Assembly: GCA_963748295.1 (NCBI GenBank)
Contig: CAVVIH010000004.1
Coordinates: forward strand, 186,001-250,000
Reading direction: 5' to 3'
DNA from: CAVVIH01 sp963748295
Lineage (GTDB): Bacteria; Acidobacteriota; Vicinamibacteria; Vicinamibacterales; 2-12-FULL-66-21
DNA: 64,000 nucleotides
The notes under the pieces were generated by a model that was given only the letters and a program-made list of their open reading frames with translations, was not told the origin of the DNA and searched no databases. The translations under genes and the position numbers were made by a program. Of this stretch, positions 28,356 to 35,919 are shown piece by piece. Positions within the stretch are counted from its first letter, which is position 1; each line of letters opens with the position of its first letter.

Positions 28356-28909
28356 CGACAATGGCCGACACCTTTCAGCCCACGCTTCTGCTGTCGATGC
28401 CTCAGCTGCAGGATCCGAACTTCGCGCGGACCGTCGTGTTGCTCTGCGACTTCGTTCCCGAAGGCGCGTTCGGCCTCGTGCTGAACCGTCCCACGGAAAT
28501 GGCCGCCACCGATATGGTCAAGCTCGATCCGCCGATCGTTCGCGGCAACGAACTGCCGCTCTGCATCGGCGGACCGGTCGAGCCCGAGCGCGGATGGATT
28601 CTCCTGGCGGAACAGCCCGCGGGAGAAGAGTACCGCACGGTCTGCAGCGGTGTGTATCTGTCTACCTCACCTTCGATTCTCAGAGCGGTCCTGTCGACCT
28701 CGCCGGCGCCGCGCGCGCGCGTGCTGGCCGGCTACGCGGGCTGGGGTCCCGGACAACTCGACCACGAACTTGCCCAGTCTGCGTGGCTGATGGCCGACGT
28801 GGAGATCGATCTCGTGTTCGACGTGGATTCCGCGGCGATGTGGGAGACCGCGATCAGACGTCTGGGCGCCGATCCCTCCGCATTGCAGACGAGCCACGGC
28901 GTGCATTGA
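28352..28909 (+). CDS. YqgE/AlgH-family protein
   Basis: 185 residues of the DUF179/YqgE family. Conserved stretches: PTLLLSMPQLQDPNF, VVLLC, AFGLVLNRP, LPLCIGGPVE, and AGYAGWGPGQLDHELAQSAW. Function unsettled; in Pseudomonas AlgH was proposed to affect alginate expression. GTG at 28352 overlaps the udgX stop; an ATG at 28361 is an alternative. Confidence 0.92.
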   Translation: MTTMADTFQPTLLLSMPQLQDPNFARTVVLLCDFVPEGAFGLVLNRPTEMAATDMVKLDPPIVRGNELPLCIGGPVEPERGWILLAEQPAGEEYRTVCSGVYLSTSPSILRAVLSTSPAPRARVLAGYAGWGPGQLDHELAQSAWLMADVEIDLVFDVDSAAMWETAIRRLGADPSALQTSHGVH

Positions 28910-28910
28910 T

Positions 28911-29000
28911 CCAACTCCCAACTCCCAAAAAAGCCAACTCCCAAAAATCATTGAGTTGGGAGTTGGGAGTTGGGCTTTTTTGGGAGTTGGGTTTGGGAGT
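28911..29000. repeat. Long heptamer-array hairpin between convergent genes
   Basis: The left arm has cccaact and ccaactc units, the right arm gggagtt units. cccaactcccaaaaaagcc and its exact complement form 19 paired bases, with more pairs further in. The element exactly fills the space between the yqgE and HEAT-protein stop codons, so it may serve as a two-way terminator, though no uridine tail follows the stem. Confidence 0.8.
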
Positions 29001-29003
29001 TGC

Positions 29004-30122
29004 CTACTTGAGGATCTCGGCGAAGAAGTCGATCGCGCGCGGGTCCTTCGACTGCCCCAGCCAGAACATCGCCTGCTTGCGGACCGCGGCGTTGTCGTTG
29101 GTGCGCGCGACCTTGATCAGCAGCGGCACGCCTTCGTCCTTCGGCAGCTGGCTGAGCGCGAACACCGCCCGCTTCTTCACCTCGGTCTCCGGATCCTTGT
29201 CGATGCTTTCGGTGATCGCCGCCGATGCCTTCGCCCCCGCTTTCTGGCCGAGCCAGAAGATCGCTTCGCCTCTGATGTCGGGGTCGCTGTTGCTGCGGGC
29301 GGCCTGAATGAGGACGTCGTACGACCCGGGCTGCTCGCTCTGCGAGATGCCGAACACCGCCCCCTTGCGGACATCTTTGCTGGCGTCGTTGTCCAGGATC
29401 TGGCGAAGCACGGCCATGCCGTGCGCGCCGCGGGCGTGGCCGAGCCAGAACGTCACCTTCTTGCGAATCAAGGCCGGTTGACCGGGTGCGACGAGCCGGT
29501 CGAGCGCCGCGTCGGCGCCCGCATCGCGGTGCAGGGCGATCGCCGAGATGGCGCCGTCGGTGACGCGATCCTTGCGCTCCGGCTCTTTCGGAATCAGCGA
29601 CTCCAGCAGGGCGATGCTGTCGCCAGGTCTGACGTTCTCGAGCCACACCACCGGACGGCCTCCCGCATCCAGTTCGCAGTCGCTCGAGAAGACGCGGACG
29701 CGCTCCACCTGTTTGTCCGCGACGCGAAACAGCACGGCCATCTGCGACGGCGCTTCGAGCTGAATCGGCGCGGCGGATTGCGGACGCGCCGCGGTTGCCG
29801 TCTGTGACGCCGAAGGCTCGAGGCGGCAGGCGGAGCAGCAGTTGTGACCGTCAACCATGATGACGCTGCCGCTGATGTAGGTGCCGCCGCCGTCGCCGCA
29901 GCACATCCGCCGATCGCCGTCGACGACCGGCACCATGTAGCCGATCCACGCGACATCCGCCTGCGCGCCGACCAGCGATCGGAACGACTGCACGAACGGC
30001 GTCCCCGCGCCCTGCGTCGTCAATCGCCCGTTGCCGATGCGCGGCGCCTGTGCTGCTGCCGCGGTGGCGAGCGCGACTGCCGTCAGCAGCGCGCCCGCGA
30101 CCGCCGTAAACCGCTTCGACAT
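29004..30122 (-). CDS. Exported HEAT-repeat protein with Cys-rich N-terminal region
   Basis: 372 residues with a signal peptide (to about residue 25). Residues 60-100 hold cysteine pairs MCCGDGGG and NCCSAC. From about residue 185 there are roughly five HEAT repeats, each with an RKKVTFWLGHA, RKGAVFGISQS or RGEAIFWLGQK helix pattern. HEAT solenoids bind other proteins. Last gene of the sigma/anti-sigma cassette, 10 bp after the other HEAT gene. Catalytic function not indicated. Confidence 0.78.
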   Translation of the reverse strand: MSKRFTAVAGALLTAVALATAAAAQAPRIGNGRLTTQGAGTPFVQSFRSLVGAQADVAWIGYMVPVVDGDRRMCCGDGGGTYISGSVIMVDGHNCCSACRLEPSASQTATAARPQSAAPIQLEAPSQMAVLFRVADKQVERVRVFSSDCELDAGGRPVVWLENVRPGDSIALLESLIPKEPERKDRVTDGAISAIALHRDAGADAALDRLVAPGQPALIRKKVTFWLGHARGAHGMAVLRQILDNDASKDVRKGAVFGISQSEQPGSYDVLIQAARSNSDPDIRGEAIFWLGQKAGAKASAAITESIDKDPETEVKKRAVFALSQLPKDEGVPLLIKVARTNDNAAVRKQAMFWLGQSKDPRAIDFFAEILK

Positions 30123-30132
30123 GTGATGCCTC

Positions 30133-31656
30133 CTACTTGCCGAGCAGCAGTTCCATCATGTAGTCGGTCGCGACCTTGTCCTGCATCTGCGAGAGCCGCT
30201 CGACGATGGTCTTTTTCATCGCGATGTCCTGTTCCTTTCGCGCCAGCGTGACGAGCTGCGCGGCGTTCCCGCCGACGAAGAGCCCGTGGATCGCCGCCTT
30301 CTTCACCGCCGGATCCTTGTCGCCGCTGTAGATCTCGACCAGCGCGTCGGCGGCCCGCTTCGATCCCATGACGCCGAGGTTGCGGACGGCGGTGAGGCGC
30401 AAATCGGCGTTCTGCTCGGTTTTCGCCAGCTCGATCAGCCGCGTCACGTTGCCGCCGACGAACATCGCGCGGATGACCTGCTTCTTGACGTCGACGCTGG
30501 TTTCTTTCTGATACAGCTGCCACAGCTCGTCGTGCGCGCCCATCACCCCGAGCTGATCGACGGCCGTCGCGCGCAGCGTCGGATCCTTCTCGGTCTGCGC
30601 CGCCGTCAGCAGCCGTCCCTTCTCGCCGGACACCATGAAGGCGTGAAGGATGCGGCGTTTGATGTCGACGTCGCTCGAGCCGGCGTAGATCTCGGCGAGC
30701 GCGGCCCGGCTTTCGGGACCGCCGTGCACGCCGAGGTAGTTGATCGCGCGCATCTGCAGCTCCGGCGTGTGGCTGCCTTTGGCGATGTTCTTGAGGACCT
30801 CACGCGAGCGCGCCGAGTCGCTCAAGGCGAGCACGTAGAGCGCGCGTTCCTTGACGCGAGGCGAGGCAGGTCCCTGCAGCAGCTTTTCGAGCATCGGCAC
30901 CGCCTGTTCCGGCGCCGAATGCTGGAGCGACTGGATCGCCAGCAGCTTCATGTCCTCGTCGGCCTGATTCTCCGGCTTGACGGACTGACCGGAGGTGTTG
31001 CGGACTTCGACCTCGAGCGCCTTCGCTTCCTTGATGTAGCGGCTGTTTGGATAACCCTTGACGAGCGCGTCGATCGTCGCGAGCGACTCGGATCGCTGGG
31101 CCAGCCGGTTCTGCGAGTACGCCTTCCAATACAGCGCCGCGTCGGTGCGCGACCCTTTGAGCTCAGCGAGCCGGGAGAACGCCTCTACCGCGCGGTCGTA
31201 GCGATTCTCGTAGGTCGCTTCCATCCCACGCTCGTACAGTTCCATCTCGCGTTCGCGCTCGCGTTCGACACGCTCCTTGTCGCGCTCCGCCTTTTCCTTT
31301 TCGCGCTCCTGCCGTTCGGTCTCGCGGTCCTGCTCGCCGGACGCTTCGTGGAACATCGAGAACGCCATCGGGGGCAGCCCCATCGGTCCCGGTCCCATGG
31401 GTCCGAATCCCATGGGTCCGAGTCCCACCGGCCCGAGTCCCATTGGCCCGTGAAAATCCATCAGATCAACCGGCGGCATGGGCGGCATCGGCGGGATCGG
31501 CGGGATCACAGCCATGGGCGGCATTGGCGGCATGGGCGGGATCAACGGCATCGGCGGAATCGCCGGCATCGGCGGCATGGGTGGAACGTGCTGCGCCAAC
31601 GCGGGCGTCGCGCCAGCCATCGCAATCACGAACGTCACAATGTGTCTGAAACTCAT
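30133..31656 (-). CDS. Exported HEAT-repeat protein with Pro-Met repeat N-terminus
   Basis: 507 residues. After the signal peptide (cleaved near ALAQ) come about 65 residues of (M/I)PPMP-type and GPMG-type tandem repeats, then an ERE/KER charged coiled coil (about residues 108-145), a TPR-like helical pair (YDRAVEAFSRLAELKG) and from residue 230 to the end regular HEAT repeats with RMI..LGVM or RAMFVGGN patterns. A protein-binding scaffold of the periplasm is most likely. It shares the operon with the ECF sigma and anti-sigma genes. Confidence 0.8.
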   Translation of the reverse strand: MSFRHIVTFVIAMAGATPALAQHVPPMPPMPAIPPMPLIPPMPPMPPMAVIPPIPPMPPMPPVDLMDFHGPMGLGPVGLGPMGFGPMGPGPMGLPPMAFSMFHEASGEQDRETERQEREKEKAERDKERVEREREREMELYERGMEATYENRYDRAVEAFSRLAELKGSRTDAALYWKAYSQNRLAQRSESLATIDALVKGYPNSRYIKEAKALEVEVRNTSGQSVKPENQADEDMKLLAIQSLQHSAPEQAVPMLEKLLQGPASPRVKERALYVLALSDSARSREVLKNIAKGSHTPELQMRAINYLGVHGGPESRAALAEIYAGSSDVDIKRRILHAFMVSGEKGRLLTAAQTEKDPTLRATAVDQLGVMGAHDELWQLYQKETSVDVKKQVIRAMFVGGNVTRLIELAKTEQNADLRLTAVRNLGVMGSKRAADALVEIYSGDKDPAVKKAAIHGLFVGGNAAQLVTLARKEQDIAMKKTIVERLSQMQDKVATDYMMELLLGK

Positions 31657-31676
31657 CTCTGTTTTCCTCTAAAGTC

Positions 31677-32468
31677 CTAGAGCGACGACCGGCCAGGCTG
31701 GCCCGCGTGCTCTCTGAATGCCGTTTTCTGCCGGTCCCGCAATTCCGACGACAACACGCGGACCTTGAACAGCAATCCCTGCGAATCGATTCGTCGCTGC
31801 ACCTCGGCCAGACGCGCTGCCGGGAGTTGTTCGGGGCTTGCGGCGACGTCCACCAGCACGCGTTCCAGCTCGTCGAGCAACGAGGCAATCGTGCGGTCGC
31901 CGGTCGACACTGCCGTCTGGCGATACAACCGGTTGGCGAAGACCAGCTGCTCGGCCTCCGCGCGCTCCATCGACGCGTCGAACGTGTTGTCGCCATCCGC
32001 CGTCACGATTTCCACCAGCACCATCTGTGACCGTTCGAGGTGGTCGCCGAGGTCCATCAGCAGGATGCGCTCGCGCACCGCACCAGGGGCGGCCGACGCC
32101 TGCGCCGGGGCGTCGGCGGGGCGGGGCGACAGGCGGCCGGCATAGAACGCCGCGGCGACGAGCACGATCACCGCGGCCGCCCACGCGAGCCGCGACGGCG
32201 ACAGCACGAGCCACTTCAACCACGGCGACTTGTCCCGGCGCAGCTCCGGCTCGAGGCGGGCCCACACCGTGCGCTCGAAGTGCACCGGCAGCTCGGGAGC
32301 CACGGCAGCGGCTTCGTCGACCACCGCGAGCACGCGCTGCAGACGCCTGTAGCTCGCATGGCACTCGGTGCACGCGGAGAGATGGCTCACCGACCGTGTC
32401 TCGTCCGCGTCGCTCATCTCGCCGTAGTAATGAAGGACGAGATCGTCTTCCGTCAGGTGCGTATTCAT
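31677..32468 (-). CDS. Zinc-finger anti-sigma factor (membrane)
   Basis: 263 residues. The N-terminal zf-HC2 domain carries the HxxxCxxC motif (SHLSACTECH), the usual ZAS zinc site that binds an ECF sigma factor. A single membrane span lies at about residues 93-117 (LAWAAAVIVLVAAAFYAG), followed by a periplasmic domain with a helical pattern up to VRVLSSELRDRQKTA. The ATG at 32468 is chosen because it sits just after the sigma gene and begins MNTHLTEDDLV; a longer ORF start at 32507 overlaps that gene. Regulation of the sigma factor follows from the gene order. Confidence 0.87.
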   Translation of the reverse strand: MNTHLTEDDLVLHYYGEMSDADETRSVSHLSACTECHASYRRLQRVLAVVDEAAAVAPELPVHFERTVWARLEPELRRDKSPWLKWLVLSPSRLAWAAAVIVLVAAAFYAGRLSPRPADAPAQASAAPGAVRERILLMDLGDHLERSQMVLVEIVTADGDNTFDASMERAEAEQLVFANRLYRQTAVSTGDRTIASLLDELERVLVDVAASPEQLPAARLAEVQRRIDSQGLLFKVRVLSSELRDRQKTAFREHAGQPGRSSL

Positions 32469-32481
32469 GGTGTTCTTCACG

Positions 32482-33066
32482 TCAGCCGCGTTCGTCGGCG
32501 GCGACAAACGGTTCGAGCGCCGTCCGCATCTTCCGCACCGCGCGGAAGATGCTGTGTTTCGTCGCGTTCACTTTCAGCCCGAGCGAGCGGCTGATGTCGT
32601 CGATCGACTGTCCCTCGAAGTGCCGGAGCACGAACGCCGCGCGTTCCATCTGGCTGAGGCCGCCCATTGCGCCGGTTACCCGTTCGTAGACTTCGGTGCT
32701 CAGCATCAGGCGCTCCGGCGTTTGCTGGCCGCTCTCGTGAACTTCCGACACGGCGCCGAAATGCTCGAGGTCGTCTGCGTCGTGTCCCGACTCGCGGTGC
32801 GGCCGCGAGCGGATCAAGTCGATCGAGCAGTTCACCGCGATCCGGTGGAGCCAGGTTCCGAAGTTGGCGCGCGATTCGAACCGCCCGAGCTGCTTGTAGG
32901 CCTTCAGAAAGGTCTCCTGCACGACATCCTCGGCGTCCTGCGCGTTGCCGGTCATGCGGTGCGCCAGCCGGAAGACAGCCCGCCCGTGGCGCTCCACAAG
33001 CGCCCGGAAAGCCTCGCTATCTCCGTCGCGGGCCAGCGCGACGGTGGCGGCGTCCGTTTGCGGCAT
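32482..33066 (-). CDS. RNA polymerase sigma factor, ECF type
   Basis: 194 residues with regions sigma-2 (VERHGRAVFRLAHRMTGNAQDAEDVVQETFLKAY) and sigma-4 (ERAAFVLRHFEGQSIDDISRSLGLKVNATKHSIFRAVRKMR). It heads the operon with the zinc anti-sigma factor and two exported HEAT proteins, so a cell-envelope signal is a reasonable inference. TAATAC on the minus strand near 33133 is a possible -10, but I see no clear self-promoter motif. Confidence 0.92.
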   Translation of the reverse strand: MPQTDAATVALARDGDSEAFRALVERHGRAVFRLAHRMTGNAQDAEDVVQETFLKAYKQLGRFESRANFGTWLHRIAVNCSIDLIRSRPHRESGHDADDLEHFGAVSEVHESGQQTPERLMLSTEVYERVTGAMGGLSQMERAAFVLRHFEGQSIDDISRSLGLKVNATKHSIFRAVRKMRTALEPFVAADERG

Positions 33067-33157
33067 CCGATTGGTTAGACGGGGGTTGGCCGCGGCGGTT
33101 AGGCGCCGGGGACCGTCTGTACTGTTGTATTACAGACCGAGAAAGGATTGGAAACTG

Positions 33158-33337
33158 TCAGTCGTGGTCGTCGTCGGGCGGCGACTCCGCCCCCGGCACC
33201 CGGACGTACTCCAGGATCTCGCGCATCCGCGCGATCTCCGCATGCAGGGCGGCAATGCAGCCCTCTTGCGTCTCATGCGGGACGTCCGTCGTCACGCCGC
33301 AGAACGGGCAGACGATCACTTGAACCTTGTCGACCAT
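33158..33337 (-). CDS. Small zinc-knuckle-like protein
   Basis: 59 residues, starting MVDKVQVIVCPFCG. One CPFC motif is followed by H, C and H residues at 20-32 (VPHETQEGC(x)5H), enough for one zinc, and then an amphipathic helix IARMREILEYV and an acidic end. No named family. High third-position GC and a defined start support the gene; it lies alone upstream of the sigma operon in a divergent spot. Confidence 0.55.
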   Translation of the reverse strand: MVDKVQVIVCPFCGVTTDVPHETQEGCIAALHAEIARMREILEYVRVPGAESPPDDDHD

Positions 33338-33451
33338 TAGCACCCGAACGTGGAATGCAGGTTGAGGTGCAAGATCGGCACCAATTCGCGCGCGGTGATC
33401 GACGCTCGGCGTAAGGGAAGGGCCGAGCTTCGTTGTTATATGCTTGCGAGG

Positions 33452-34327
33452 ATGTTCAGGCGGCAGCGCACCGGTTCTGTAGTCTGTGCGTCGTGCGGCT
33501 CGCTCGTCGGGGTGAACGACGATCGCTGCTACTCCTGCGGGCGCCGCAATCCCGGGCTGTGGGGCTTTAGTCCCATGCTGCGGCAGTTCGGCAACGACCT
33601 CGGGTTCATCAACCTGGTCGTGTATGGCTGCTCGGTGCTCTACGGGCTGACGCTGTTCCTCACTCTGGTGTTCGGGGGAAATGTCCTTGGCGGCGGGAAC
33701 CTGTTCGACATCCTGTCTCCGCATATGGAGATGCTCGTCGCCTTCGGCGCGAGCGGAGTGCGGCCGGTCTTCATCGACGGGATGTGGTGGTCCGTCCTGA
33801 GCGCCGGATGGCTGCACGCCAGCATCCTGCACATCCTGTTCAACATGCTCTGGGTCCGTCAGCTCGGACCCGCGACCGCTGACATCTATGGCGCCGGTCG
33901 CATGATCATCATCTATACGATCGCCGGCATCTTCGGCTTCGCATTGACAACGCTGGCCGGCCGCTATCTCTACTGGATTCCTATTCCAATGCTCCGTGGT
34001 GCATTCGTGAGCGTCGGCGCGTCGGCACCGATTTTTGGTCTGCTCGGCGCCCTGGTGTATTACGGCCGGCGGGGCGGCAGCAGTGCGGTGGGCGCTCAAG
34101 CGCTGCAGTACGCGCTGATCCTCGGCCTTTTCGGCTTCATCATGCCGGGGGTGGACAATTACGCCCACGGCGGTGGATTTCTCGGAGGGTATCTGGCGGG
34201 CATGTGGCTCGATCCGCTCAAGCGTGAACGGATGGATCATCTGATCGGCGCGGCCGTCTGTCTGTCGTTGACGGGGCTCGCGATCGTTGCCTCGATCGTG
34301 CGGTACTTCGGCCCCGCGTTCTTCTGA
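33452..34327 (+). CDS. Rhomboid-family intramembrane serine protease with N-terminal zinc ribbon
   Basis: 291 residues from ATG 33452. An N-terminal ribbon has CASCGSL and CYSCGRR, a double CxxC. Six spans follow. The active site is visible as serine in SVGASAPIFGLLGAL and histidine in NYAHGGGFLGGYLAG; LHASILHILFNMLW carries the HxxxHxxxN-type oxyanion motif of rhomboids. An ATTATAT-like box overlaps the upstream ATG at 33440, so the later ATG is favoured. Substrates unknown. Confidence 0.9.
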   Translation: MFRRQRTGSVVCASCGSLVGVNDDRCYSCGRRNPGLWGFSPMLRQFGNDLGFINLVVYGCSVLYGLTLFLTLVFGGNVLGGGNLFDILSPHMEMLVAFGASGVRPVFIDGMWWSVLSAGWLHASILHILFNMLWVRQLGPATADIYGAGRMIIIYTIAGIFGFALTTLAGRYLYWIPIPMLRGAFVSVGASAPIFGLLGALVYYGRRGGSSAVGAQALQYALILGLFGFIMPGVDNYAHGGGFLGGYLAGMWLDPLKRERMDHLIGAAVCLSLTGLAIVASIVRYFGPAFF

Positions 34328-34347
34328 CCCGGCATTCTTTTTGACCC

Positions 34348-35367
34348 ATGCGCAAACCGGTCGTGCTCATCACGGGCGCCGGCGGCGAGATCGGGCACGG
34401 CCTGATCGAGCGCCTCGCGTCACAGTCCCACCGCGGCATCGTGACCCTCGACATTTCGCGGCTCGAGGCCCCCATCGCGTCGAAGGTCGACCGCGAGATC
34501 ACCGGCTCGATTCTCGACCGCGGTCTGCTGGACCGGGTGCTCTCGGAATTCCGGGTCGAGCTGGTTTTTCATCTCGCGGCGCTGTTGTCGACGCGGTCGG
34601 AGTTCACGCCGGTCACCGCACACCAGGTCAACGTCGAAGGCACGCTCAACCTGCTCGAGTTCGCGCAGCAGGAAGGGGAGTCGCACGGCAGGCCGGTCGT
34701 GTTCCTCTATCCATCGTCGATCGCCGCCTACGGGCTGCCCGATCTGGCGACCAAGACTCGCGTCGGCAAGGTGACCGAGGATCAATGGACGCATCCGACG
34801 ACGATGTACGGGTGCAACAAGCTGTATTGCGAACAGCTCGGGACGTACTATGCGCGGCACTACAAGCAGCTCGCCGCGGAACGTCTCAGCGGGCGCGTGG
34901 ATTTCAGGTGCGTGCGGTTCCCGGGCTTGATTTCCGCCGCCACGGTCCCGTCCGGCGGCACCTCCGACTACGCGCCGGAGATGATCCACGCGGCGGCGAA
35001 GGGAGAAGAGTACGGGTGCTTCGTCCGGCCGGATACCCGCATTCCGTTCATGGCCATGCCGGATGGCGTCGAAGCGCTGCTGCAGCTCGCCGCCGCGCCG
35101 CGCGAACGCCTCACGCGAACCGCCTACAATGTGGCAGCCTTCAACCCGTCCGCCGAGGAGATTCGCAACGTCGTCGTCCGCGCCTTCCCGTCAGCCGACA
35201 TCACGTGGCAGAACGACACCAAGCGGCAGGCGATCGTGGATTCGTGGCCGGCGGACGTCAACGACGAAGCGGCGCGGCGCGACTGGGGGTTCGCGCCGCA
35301 CTATGACTTCGATCGCGCGTTTTCAGAGTATTTGATCCCGCAAATTCGTCAGCGATACAGCGCCTAG
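34348..35367 (+). CDS. NAD-dependent epimerase/dehydratase of the L-threonine dehydrogenase SDR type
   Basis: 339 residues. A Rossmann GAGGEIG, FHLAALLS, and PSSIAAYG with the YGCNK (YxxxK) catalytic pair are intact. The combination of RFPGLIS, GGTSDYAPEMI, YNVAAFNPS, and the IVDSWPADVNDEAARRDWG ending closely follows SDR-type L-threonine 3-dehydrogenases (threonine to 2-amino-3-oxobutanoate). The enzyme partner, a glycine C-acetyltransferase, is not in the window, so the specific substrate is inferred. The stop codon lies in the first unit of a heptamer array. Confidence 0.84.
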   Translation: MRKPVVLITGAGGEIGHGLIERLASQSHRGIVTLDISRLEAPIASKVDREITGSILDRGLLDRVLSEFRVELVFHLAALLSTRSEFTPVTAHQVNVEGTLNLLEFAQQEGESHGRPVVFLYPSSIAAYGLPDLATKTRVGKVTEDQWTHPTTMYGCNKLYCEQLGTYYARHYKQLAAERLSGRVDFRCVRFPGLISAATVPSGGTSDYAPEMIHAAAKGEEYGCFVRPDTRIPFMAMPDGVEALLQLAAAPRERLTRTAYNVAAFNPSAEEIRNVVVRAFPSADITWQNDTKRQAIVDSWPADVNDEAARRDWGFAPHYDFDRAFSEYLIPQIRQRYSA

Positions 35368-35388
35368 CGCCGAACGCCGAACGCCGTT
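35361..35388. repeat. Heptamer tandem array (cgccgaa type) covering a stop codon
   Basis: Units cgcctag, cgccgaa, cgccgaa, cgccgtt in 7-bp register. The TAG stop of the upstream dehydrogenase-like gene is in the first unit. Together with a few bases it fills the gap to the convergent ferredoxin gene. Confidence 0.72.
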
Positions 35389-35392
35389 TGGA

Positions 35393-35752
35393 TCACAGTT
35401 GGATCCACTGCGGCGGCGGCGTGACATCCGGCGCCGGCGCCGGTCCGGGATCCGGACGGCCGCTGCCGGTCAGGCGCGAGATGGCGCGGACCGTCATGTC
35501 GTGATCGCAGACGATCTGGCATGACAGGCGTGCGCCGGTCACGCCTTTTGCGGCGAGCACCTGCTGTTCCGCGACGGTCGTGCGCGACGGCTCGCCGTCG
35601 ATGAACTCGACGCGGCACGTCGTGCAGCGTGCGTTGCCTCCGCACGCGTGCAGCACGTCGACGCCGGCATCCTGCTCGATCGCGAGCACGAGGCGTTTGC
35701 CATCTTCCACCTCTACTGTCGGAAAACCTTCCACGGTCAATTTCGGCATCAT
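35393..35752 (-). CDS. 2Fe-2S plant-type ferredoxin
   Basis: 119 residues from ATG 35752 (MMPKLTVEGF). The four cysteines of a [2Fe-2S] cluster are in ACGGNARCTTC (C-x5-C-x2-C) and the later LSCQ. The C-terminal tail is proline-rich (GRPDPGPAPAPDVTPPP) and unlike housekeeping ferredoxins. An electron-transfer partner is not adjacent. Isolated from other minus-strand genes. Confidence 0.86.
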   Translation of the reverse strand: MMPKLTVEGFPTVEVEDGKRLVLAIEQDAGVDVLHACGGNARCTTCRVEFIDGEPSRTTVAEQQVLAAKGVTGARLSCQIVCDHDMTVRAISRLTGSGRPDPGPAPAPDVTPPPQWIQL

Positions 35753-35879
35753 TACTCCACTAAGCCTGCACACGGAAGCGCGGCAATAATTCTACGCGCG
35801 AAGGTGTGACGGAAGCGCTCACATGTACTCGGGGACAGCCAATCATACAAAAACTGTTTCGCGCTGACCTGCCACGCTC

Positions 35880-35885
35880 TATACT
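35880..35885 (+). promoter_or_regulatory. Candidate -10 box of the ADOP permease gene
   Basis: TATACT, 34 nt before the ATG at 35920, thus a normal leader in contrast to the leaderless promoters. Confidence 0.35.
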
Positions 35886-35919
35886 TCCCGCCTTCCGCTG
35901 CCTCCTGCAAACCACCACC

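Noticed and set aside
31443..31672. Plus-strand frame with GGIGGM repeats
   Set aside because: It is the complement of the Pro-Met repeat of the HEAT protein and has no independent support.
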